Assembly (NCBI GenBank): GCA_033812795.1
Contig: JAPXSY010000053.1
Coordinates: 1-20,327 of the forward strand
Reading direction: 5' to 3'
DNA from: JAPXSY01 sp033812795
Lineage (GTDB): Bacteria > Verrucomicrobiota > Kiritimatiellia > RFP12 > UBA1067
DNA length: 20,327 bases
In this document: positions 1-6,034 of the stretch, in pieces
How positions within the stretch are numbered: the first letter of the stretch is position 1
How the letters are laid out: the number at the start of each line of letters is the position of its first letter
Program-made: the position numbers and the translations under genes
Notes under the pieces: model-generated
Databases searched by the model: none
Seen by the model: only the letters and a program-made list of their open reading frames with translations
Told to the model about the DNA's origin: nothing

Positions 1-6
1 TCGCGA

Positions 7-2818
7 GTTTCCGCGCCATCATTGGCGCGGCTCCATTGAAGCATCTCGCAGTAGTCCCAGCCGTACTTCGGCGTTGCCCGTTTCCGCGCCATCATTGGCG
101 CGGCTCCATTGAAGCATGCCCGTGGCGGTCGTGATCGCGCTGGGCTGACCGGTTTCCGCGCCATCATTGGCGCGGCTCCATTGAAGCCTTGATAACAATC
201 GGTTTTCGCCGTTTACTGGACCCGTTTCCGCGCCATCATTGGCGCGGCTCCATTGAAGCATGACGCGACAGATGAGGAAGTAAACGCGCTTGTGGAGTTT
301 CCGCGCCATCATTGGCGCGGCTCCATTGAAGCCTGCGCACAGCCGCCAAGGTCGCGATCACCGACGGCTCGTTTCCGCGCCATCATTGGCGCGGCTCCAT
401 TGAAGCACGCGCCCCGCAAGCTCCGGGCAGACGTCCTCCCACAGGTTTCCGCGCCATCATTGGCGCGGCTCCATTGAAGCAACCCGTCGCGCCTGTGCGC
501 GACTTCAACGCCGATCTTCGTTTCCGCGCCATCATTGGCGCGGCTCCATTGAAGCAGGAAGGCGCTGCTCGGCGTCTACCGCGATTACGCGCTGTTTCCG
601 CGCCATCATTGGCGCGGCTCCATTGAAGCTGTTTTGCGCGTAACGATCACTCGGCATTGTCGGCGAGTTTCCGCGCCATCATTGGCGCGGCTCCATTGAA
701 GCTGGTGTTGAGCGACCGCAGCCTCAAGTCGGTGGTGATGTTTCCGCGCCATCATTGGCGCGGCTCCATTGAAGCTATACTCCTTTCGCGGGTCTGTCTC
801 TTCTTTGCTTAGTTTCCGCGCCATCATTGGCGCGGCTCCATTGAAGCATGTTTGCCAACCAATCGCCACAGGCGACGGGACACGTTTCCGCGCCATCATT
901 GGCGCGGCTCCATTGAAGCTGTAAGGGTACTTCATGACGTGGCCTTTCCTTCGCGTTTCCGCGCCATCATTGGCGCGGCTCCATTGAAGCTGCCGCACAT
1001 GAGCGCAATCGACAAAGCTGCGAGGTGTTTCCGCGCCATCATTGGCGCGGCTCCATTGAAGCGCCCCACACCGCGCGCGCCGCACGATGACGTGCAGAGT
1101 GTTTCCGCGCCATCATTGGCGCGGCTCCATTGAAGCTCGACTCATGGCATAAGTGGGTGAAGGCGGACAAACGGTTTCCGCGCCATCATTGGCGCGGCTC
1201 CATTGAAGCACGCGCCCCGCAAGCTCCGGGCAGACGTCCTCCCACAGGTTTCCGCGCCATCATTGGCGCGGCTCCATTGAAGCGCTACGCACCGCCGTGC
1301 CCAAAGGGGAGCTTTGCGCATAGTTTCCGCGCCATCATTGGCGCGGCTCCATTGAAGCGCGCCGGAGACGGATGAGAGCCTTGCGACGAGCCCGACGGTT
1401 TCCGCGCCATCATTGGCGCGGCTCCATTGAAGCGATCAATGATCGGGCCGTCGCCCCACATCGCGCCCGGTTTCCGCGCCATCATTGGCGCGGCTCCATT
1501 GAAGCTGTCCAGCACCTGTCTGGCATGGTGAACATCGAGGAGTTTCCGCGCCATCATTGGCGCGGCTCCATTGAAGCACGGCATGGACATAAGCATCGAG
1601 AACCCGGAGGGCTCGTTTCCGCGCCATCATTGGCGCGGCTCCATTGAAGCCCGATAAGGAAGCGAACGGGCTTATGGACAGAATCAAGTGTTTCCGCGCC
1701 ATCATTGGCGCGGCTCCATTGAAGCCATCAGGTGGGGAAAACCTCACCCCCCCACCCCCACCGTTTCCGCGCCATCATTGGCGCGGCTCCATTGAAGCTT
1801 TGCGCGGTGGGCCCGCTCAACTCCTGATTCAATGTTTCCGCGCCATCATTGGCGCGGCTCCATTGAAGCCGTGGGCACCTTGACGCGATGATTCTGGGAT
1901 TGCCGGTTTCCGCGCCATCATTGGCGCGGCTCCATTGAAGCAGTGTGCGCTTGCGCCGTTCTAGCCGCTCCGCCTCTGTTTCCGCGCCATCATTGGCGCG
2001 GCTCCATTGAAGCTCGTGAGGCCCGAACTGATGCGGATACGGAGATTGAAGTTTCCGCGCCATCATTGGCGCGGCTCCATTGAAGCGGCAAGGGGTATCT
2101 AAAGGAATAATGCGATGGCCTGGACGTTTCCGCGCCATCATTGGCGCGGCTCCATTGAAGCCTAGATTCCGTCGTGTGGGCGCTGGGGGGCGACAGGGTT
2201 TCCGCGCCATCATTGGCGCGGCTCCATTGAAGCCGGCAATGCGTTTGCAATGCGCTCGCGAAAATCGTCGTTTCCGCGCCATCATTGGCGCGGCTCCATT
2301 GAAGCGCGATCTGGTCGGGCGTGCCGACGCTGTCCTCCGTGTTTCCGCGCCATCATTGGCGCGGCTCCATTGAAGCCGACTTCTGGGTGGACGACGATGT
2401 TTGGGAAGCCCTGCTGTTTCCGCGCCATCATTGGCGCGGCTCCATTGAAGCTCGGTAAGGAGGTAGAGTGATGAATATGCCGAAGTACGGTTTCCGCGCC
2501 ATCATTGGCGCGGCTCCATTGAAGCCAGCTCGTCAGGATGTCGATGTCGCCCTGCCACGTGTTTCCGCGCCATCATTGGCGCGGCTCCATTGAAGCGATT
2601 TTGCCGCGAAACGGAGCGGCCTGTTTTTTCTGTGGTTTCCGCGCCATCATTGGCGCGGCTCCATTGAAGCTCGCCACGGTCCGGCGTCGCCGTCACCCCC
2701 AGCATCGTTTCCGCGCCATCATTGGCGCGGCTCCATTGAAGCCCGGCGGGATACGGAGCTGGCGCGGTTGCGCGTGGTTGGCGTTTCCGCGCCATTGTTG
2801 GCGCGGCTCCATTGAAGC
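7..2818 (+). CRISPR. CRISPR array, 39 repeats / 38 full spacers, left end cut by window
   Basis: A 36-nt repeat starts at 7, 80, 152, 224, 297, 371 and so on to 2707, and last at 2783. It begins GTTTCCGCGCC, contains a perfect 7-bp stem (CCGCGCC / GGCGCGG) around the hexaloop ATCATT, and ends CTCCATTGAAGC. As read by eye, the first 38 copies are identical. The last (2783-2818) differs at repeat positions 14-15 (CA to TG), both in the loop, so the stem is kept. Spacers are 35-40 nt, mostly 36-38, and six bases of a further spacer precede the first repeat. The ATTGAAGC 3' end and the degenerate right-hand repeat suggest transcription on plus with the leader left of the window. No cas gene is present, so the subtype is not assigned; a strong stem with this tail would fit a type I system, but that is a guess. 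Spacers at 407-444 and 1210-1247 are identical. Confidence 0.99.
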
Positions 2819-2845
2819 GTTATTGGCTCGGCGAACGGCACCATC

Positions 2846-2879
2846 ACAGCGTACATGACGCTGTCGCGTTTTCAACGCG
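2846..2879 (+). other. two abutting perfect stem-loops just past the CRISPR array
   Basis: ACAGCG (2846-2851) pairs with CGCTGT (2859-2864) around a 7-nt loop. Directly abutting it, CGCGTT (2865-2870) pairs with AACGCG (2874-2879) around TTC. Neither is followed by a T-run, so they do not look like intrinsic terminators. They lie between the degenerate last repeat and the hicAB promoter and could fold in a transcript reading through from the array. The role is unknown; one such stem could be chance, but two side by side is notable. Confidence 0.4.
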
Positions 2880-2919
2880 TAGCCAGTGGCAAAAATTCGA
2901 AACTTGCCGAACACACGGC

Positions 2920-2949
2920 TTGAGCAAGCTGCTGGAGTAGTGGTATAGT
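2920..2949 (+). promoter_or_regulatory. sigma70-like promoter of hicAB
   Basis: The -35 candidate TTGAGC (2920-2925) and -10 candidate TATAGT (2944-2949) are 18 bp apart, placing the transcription start near 2956, about 12 nt before the hicA ATG at 2968. A perfect inverted repeat GCTTG-AG-CAAGC (2918-2929) overlaps the -35 box and could be an operator for autoregulation. This is inferred from sequence only. Confidence 0.55.
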
Positions 2950-2967
2950 CATGGTGTTGGGGGCGTC

Positions 2968-3222
2968 ATGGGCAGATACTCAAAGGTCTACGCGCATATA
3001 ATGGCACGGCGTTCGGACTCGAATGTTCTGTTTGAGGATCTGTGTGGTCTGCTGTCACGACTGGGGTTTGATTGCCGAGTACGAGGCGACCACCATATCT
3101 TCACCATGGAAGGAGTCGAAGAGATCATCAACCTTCAACCCAAGAACGGCATGGGCAAAGCCTATCAGGTCAAGCAGATTCGCGATTTGCTACTGAAGTA
3201 CAAGTTACGAATGGAGGACTGA
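2968..3222 (+). CDS. hicA: HicA-family mRNA interferase toxin
   Basis: This 84-aa protein matches the HicA toxin family, small dsRBD-fold ribonucleases that cut mRNA and are neutralised by HicB. The core is the block around residues 39-46 (RGDHHIFT), with the expected catalytic histidine at H42 or H43, followed by INLQ and the helix YQVKQIRDLLLKYKL near the C-terminus. The full-length ATG is preferred because the N-terminal segment before SDSNVLFEDLC is usual in this longer HicA subgroup; a GGGGGC purine run sits just upstream. An in-frame ATG at 3001 is a weaker alternative. It is followed after 3 nt by hicB. The pair lies between the end of the CRISPR array and a lone CRISPR repeat. Nothing suggests truncation, so the module looks functional. 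Family assignment is confident; activity is inferred. Confidence 0.9.
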   Translation: MGRYSKVYAHIMARRSDSNVLFEDLCGLLSRLGFDCRVRGDHHIFTMEGVEEIINLQPKNGMGKAYQVKQIRDLLLKYKLRMED

Positions 3223-3225
3223 GTC

Positions 3226-3438
3226 ATGGAACACAAATACGAAATTATCATTTTCTGGAGCGAGGAGGACGATTCGTTTGTGGCAGAGGTTCCCGAACTT
3301 CCGGGGTGCATGGCGGATGGCTCGACCTATCAGGAAGCGCTCGCCAACGCGGAACAAATCATCCGCGAGTGGATCGAAACTGCGTCTGCACTCGGGAGGA
3401 CAATCCCCAAGCCGCGCAAACGTCTCGCCCACGCATAG
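3226..3438 (+). CDS. hicB: HicB-family antitoxin, short form
   Basis: This 70-aa protein has the HicB partial RNase-H-like fold: an N-terminal strand (YEIIIFWSEEDDSFVAEV), the hallmark PELPGC at residues 23-28, then DGSTYQEALANAEQIIREWIE and a basic proline-containing tail (IPKPRKR). HicB binds and blocks HicA. The start lies 3 nt after the hicA stop; GGAGGAC at 3213-3219, inside the last hicA codons, is the ribosome site, so the two are translationally coupled. The protein stops after the HicB core and shows no C-terminal ribbon-helix-helix or HTH domain. Operator binding, if any, would need the basic tail, the complex or another regulator. Toxin-first order is usual for hicAB. Confidence 0.9.
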   Translation: MEHKYEIIIFWSEEDDSFVAEVPELPGCMADGSTYQEALANAEQIIREWIETASALGRTIPKPRKRLAHA

Positions 3439-3521
3439 ATTACACCGATATCAATTTCCGTTCTTCGAAAACTGAATTTTTTGCTCAAACGAGGCTGTCC
3501 TGAAAGCCTGTTTTCGGAAGT

Positions 3522-3557
3522 GTTTCCGCGCCATCATTGGCGCGGCTCCATTGAAGC
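3522..3557 (+). CRISPR. solitary perfect CRISPR repeat downstream of hicAB
   Basis: This is a complete 36-nt copy identical to the consensus repeat of the array at 7-2818 and in the same orientation. It lies 703 bp beyond the last array repeat, on the far side of hicAB. It keeps the consensus loop, unlike the last array repeat. There is no second repeat within spacer distance on either side. It is most simply the former array end, separated by insertion of the hicAB segment or left by rearrangement. Confidence 0.97.
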
Positions 3558-3622
3558 CCTTCAGTTAGGAGTTAGCCCGCCGCGCGGCTCAGCCGCGAAA
3601 AAACCTTGGAATACGTTTAGGA

Positions 3623-3680
3623 CATGATTAACATGATGTTGTTCAATCCTGAAAATCCTGTAATCCTGGCAATTTATCGG
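3623..3680 (+). repeat. dispersed intergenic repeat, copy A
   Basis: This 58-bp unit, which includes ATTAACATGATGTTGTTC and CCTGAAAATCCTGTAATCC, is repeated at 3713-3770 with two mismatches; the start-to-start period is 90 bp. The same motif family recurs at about 16040-16185, between ruvB and prmA. Confidence 0.85.
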
Positions 3681-3712
3681 ACATGATTTTCCGCTGCCCG
3701 GGCGCATATATC

Positions 3713-3770
3713 CATGATTAACATGATGTTGTTCAATCCTGAAAATCCTGTAATCCTGTCAATTTATAGG
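3713..3770 (+). repeat. dispersed intergenic repeat, copy B
   Basis: This second copy of the 58-bp unit differs from copy A at two bases (GTC for GGC, AGG for CGG). It continues as GTCAATTTATAGGCAAG, the same tail found at 16171-16186, so copy B is closer than copy A to the element between ruvB and prmA. Confidence 0.85.
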
Positions 3771-3832
3771 CAAGGAGTTAGGAGTGTTTCGCGCGCCTTT
3801 ACTGGCGCGAAAAGAATCCACCCGGCTGGGGC

Positions 3833-3861
3833 TTGACGCTTCTGTCATGCTTCTGTATCGT
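3833..3861 (+). promoter_or_regulatory. sigma70-like promoter of tRNA-Leu
   Basis: TTGACG (3833-3838) and TATCGT (3856-3861) are separated by 17 bp, and the predicted start near 3868 is about 14 nt before the mature tRNA 5' end. Spacing and the near-consensus -35 support the call. Confidence 0.6.
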
Positions 3862-3881
3862 GTCCCGAACGATTGCGCCAC

Positions 3882-3971
3882 GCCAGAGTGGTGGAATGGC
3901 AGACACACCGGACTTAAAATCCGGAGCCGGGTTAAACCGGCGTGAGGGTTCGATCCCCTCCTCTGGCACCA
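3882..3971 (+). tRNA. tRNA-Leu (anticodon UAA)
   Basis: The acceptor arms GCCAGAG (3882-3888) and CTCTGGC (3961-3967) pair perfectly. They are followed by discriminator A and an encoded CCA (3969-3971). The anticodon stem CCGGA/TCCGG encloses the loop CTTAAAA, giving anticodon TAA (3915-3917), which reads UUA and, by wobble, UUG. The long variable arm (GCCGG GTTAAA CCGGC) marks a class II tRNA, as expected for leucine. The T arm contains GGTTCGATCC. It faces the end of rmlA, which is transcribed towards it from the minus strand. The tRNA 3' end is not duplicated elsewhere in the window, so there is no sign of an integrated element using it. Confidence 0.97.
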
Positions 3972-4011
3972 ATATTGCCTCCCCTGAACGTCCCGGCTCG
4001 GGGCGCAATGC

Positions 4012-4893
4012 TCAGGATCGGATTTCCTGCTTCAGCAGGTGCGCCAGATATTCGCCGTACGTGGACTTGCTCAGCGACGCCGCCAGGCGCTCCAGTTGAG
4101 CGCGGTCGATGAACCCCATACGCCAGGCGATCTCTTCGATACAGGCGATTTTCAGTCCCTGACGGTCCTGAATCGCCTTGACGAACGCAGTGGCGTCCGC
4201 AAGCGAGTCATGGGTTCCGGTGTCCAGCCAGGCGACACCGCGTCCCATGACTTTGACATTCAGCCGGCCCTGCTGCAGATAGACACGGTTGACATCCGTG
4301 ATCTCGTATTCGCCGCGGGCCGAAGGCTTCAGCTCGGTCGCGATCTGCACCACATCCTGGTCATAGAAATAGAGTCCCACCACCGCGTAATTCGATTTCG
4401 GCTGCGCAGGTTTCTCTTCAATGGTTTCCGCCCGGCCAGCCGCGTCAAAACTGACGACACCATACCGCTCGGGATCGGTCACGTAATACCCGAACACTGT
4501 GGCGCCCGCGCCACTATCCGCTTCGGCGAGCATCCGGCGCATCCCGTCGCCGTAAAAAAGGTTGTCGCCCAACACCAGGCAGACCGGATCATCACCGATG
4601 AACTCGCGTCCGATCACAAACGCCTGCGCCAGCCCGTTCGGCGTTTCCTGAACCTGATAGCACAACCGCATGCCCAGTTGGGAACCGTCGCCGAGAAGAT
4701 GCCTGAACACGGGCGTCGCTTCAGGCGTGGAAATGATCAGCACCTCCCGGATCCCCGCCAGCATCAGGGTCGAGAGGGGATAATAAATCATCGGCTTGTC
4801 GTATACCGGAAGCAGTTGTTTGCAAATCACCTGCGTGACCGGAAACAACCGGGTTCCCGCACCGCCCGCCAGAATAATCCCTTTCCGCGCCAT
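4012..4893 (-). CDS. rmlA: glucose-1-phosphate thymidylyltransferase
   Basis: This 293-aa enzyme makes dTDP-glucose from glucose-1-phosphate and dTTP, the first step of the dTDP-rhamnose/deoxysugar pathway, in the cytoplasm. Visible signatures are the nucleotide-binding loop GGAGTRLFPVT (residues 10-20), KQLLPVYDKPMIYYPLS, the QETPNGLAQA base-recognition segment (82-91), LGDN near 108-111, and the C-terminal TGTHDSLADA block. The length matches the family (about 290 aa). The start is ATG at 4893, because residues 1-13 (MARKGIILAGGAG) are the natural family N-terminus and GGAGG-like runs lie just upstream; the open frame continues further upstream only as unrelated sequence. It is the last gene of the minus-strand operon, 55 bp after rmlB. 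rmlC and rmlD are not in the window. Confidence 0.96.
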   Translation of the reverse strand: MARKGIILAGGAGTRLFPVTQVICKQLLPVYDKPMIYYPLSTLMLAGIREVLIISTPEATPVFRHLLGDGSQLGMRLCYQVQETPNGLAQAFVIGREFIGDDPVCLVLGDNLFYGDGMRRMLAEADSGAGATVFGYYVTDPERYGVVSFDAAGRAETIEEKPAQPKSNYAVVGLYFYDQDVVQIATELKPSARGEYEITDVNRVYLQQGRLNVKVMGRGVAWLDTGTHDSLADATAFVKAIQDRQGLKIACIEEIAWRMGFIDRAQLERLAASLSKSTYGEYLAHLLKQEIRS

Positions 4894-4948
4894 CCTCCCA
4901 CCCTCCTTCCCAACATGAATCCGCCGCTTCTCCTGAACCGAACAGCGG

Positions 4949-6025
4949 TCAGGACCCAGTCCCCCGGCCCAACCGTTCCCCGGCATAGTTCTTGTCGCGG
5001 ATCGGCTGCCACCACCAGGCGTTCTCCAAATACCAGGCCACCGTTTTCCGTATGCCGGTCTCGAAGTTCTCCTGAGGCGCCCAACCGAGCCGGTCGCGGA
5101 TTTTGGAGGCGTCGATCGCATACCGATGATCATGGCCGGGACGGTCCGGGACAAACGTGATGAGTTCGCGGAAAGCCTGAATCCCGAAACCGGACAACCG
5201 CTCCGGGCACGTTTCGTCGAGCGTCGCGCAAATCGTCTCCACAACTTGCAGGTTGGTGCGCTCGGTGTTGCCGCCCACGTTATACGTCTCGCCCGGAACG
5301 CCCCGCTCCAGAACCCTACGCAACGCGCGCGCATGATCTTCCACATACAGCCAATCCCGCACGTTATCGCCTTTTCCGTAGATCGGCAGGGGCTTTCCTT
5401 CCAACGCGTTCAGGATCACCAGCGGAATCAGCTTTTCAGGGAAGTGGAACGGGCCGTAATTATTCGAACAGTTGGTGATCATCACCGGCAACCCGTAGGT
5501 GTGGTGCCAGGCCATGACCAAATGATCGGAGCTCGCTTTACTGGCCGAATACGGCGAACGGGGGTCATACGGCGTGGTTTCCGTAAACAACCCGACCGGC
5601 CCCAACGATCCGAACACCTCATCCGTGGAGATGTGCTGGAAACGAAACGCCTCCCGTTCCGCATCGGACAGGCCGCGCCAATACGTCAGGGCAACCTCCA
5701 ACAGGGTGGCGGTTCCCACGATATTGGTTTGCACAAATGCGGCCGGGCCATCGATCGAGCGGTCGACATGCGATTCCGCGGCCAGATGCATCACGGCGTC
5801 GGGGCGGAACTCTCTGAACGCCTGTTCCATCGCCGCGCGGTCGCAGATGTCCGCCCGCAGAAAGGCATACCGCGGATTCTCCTCCGCCCCCGGCAGGGAA
5901 GCCAGATTCCCCGCATAGGTCAGCTTGTCCAGATTCAGGATTTGCCAGTCCGTCGCGTCCAGCAGGTGCCGGATCACAGCCGAGCCGATAAACCCGGCAC
6001 CGCCGGTTACAATTACCCGTTTCAT
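4949..6025 (-). CDS. rmlB: dTDP-glucose 4,6-dehydratase
   Basis: This 358-aa extended-SDR enzyme converts dTDP-glucose to dTDP-4-keto-6-deoxyglucose with tightly bound NAD. The sequence shows the Rossmann motif TGGAGFIG (7-14), HLAAESHVDRSI (80-91), the catalytic STDEVFG (133-139, with T134/D135/E136), the YSASK catalytic pair (Y159, K163), and NNYGPFHFPEKLIP for substrate binding. The length is normal. The ATG at 6025 is preceded by GTGAGGAG about 7 nt upstream; this ribosome site overlaps the end of the autokinase gene, whose stop is only 9 nt away, so coupling is likely. It works directly with the next gene, rmlA. Confidence 0.97.
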   Translation of the reverse strand: MKRVIVTGGAGFIGSAVIRHLLDATDWQILNLDKLTYAGNLASLPGAEENPRYAFLRADICDRAAMEQAFREFRPDAVMHLAAESHVDRSIDGPAAFVQTNIVGTATLLEVALTYWRGLSDAEREAFRFQHISTDEVFGSLGPVGLFTETTPYDPRSPYSASKASSDHLVMAWHHTYGLPVMITNCSNNYGPFHFPEKLIPLVILNALEGKPLPIYGKGDNVRDWLYVEDHARALRRVLERGVPGETYNVGGNTERTNLQVVETICATLDETCPERLSGFGIQAFRELITFVPDRPGHDHRYAIDASKIRDRLGWAPQENFETGIRKTVAWYLENAWWWQPIRDKNYAGERLGRGTGS

Positions 6026-6034
6026 CCGTTCTCC

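Larger units (their letters stand above)
3558..3881. other. gene-free spacer between the lone CRISPR repeat and tRNA-Leu
   Basis: I see no convincing gene here. It holds a GC-rich hairpin (3583-3597, arms CGCGGCT / AGCCGCG) followed by six A, two copies of a 58-bp direct repeat, a CRISPR-repeat-like hairpin (3786-3809) and the tRNA promoter. The hairpin with A-run has the wrong polarity for a terminator on either strand. Confidence 0.7.

Noticed and set aside
556..593. Possible self-targeting: this spacer shares CGCGATTACGC with ruvB near 15496-15506.
   Set aside because: Only 11 consecutive bases match, with no extension on either side. This is within chance for a 20-kb GC-rich window.
2014..2782. 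Possible relation between spacers 2014-2050 and 2743-2782, which share GGATACGGAG.
   Set aside because: The match is 10 bases with no further similarity. About one such match is expected by chance among this many spacers.
19..2858. Many open frames of 70-185 codons across the first 2.8 kb, encoding peptides with recurring NGAAPMMARK, QWSRANDGAET or RHHWRGSIEA.
   Set aside because: These are translations of the CRISPR repeat in different frames. They lack independent start signals and simply follow the repeat-spacer pattern.
3072..3503. A 143-codon plus-strand frame overlapping hicA and hicB.
   Set aside because: It is an out-of-frame shadow of two well-recognised genes and has no family features.
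3583..3603. GC-rich hairpin followed by six A, considered as a terminator.
   Set aside because: On plus the run is A, not T. On minus the T-run comes before the stem, so the polarity is wrong for both strands.
3882..3971. tRNA-Leu as an integration site for a mobile island carrying the array and hicAB.
   Set aside because: No duplicated tRNA 3' end, integrase or transposase gene is seen in the window.
4894..5346. Extension of the rmlA frame upstream to 5346.
   Set aside because: The extra 151 residues overlap rmlB in another frame. The true N-terminus MARKGIILAGG and its ribosome site are at 4893.
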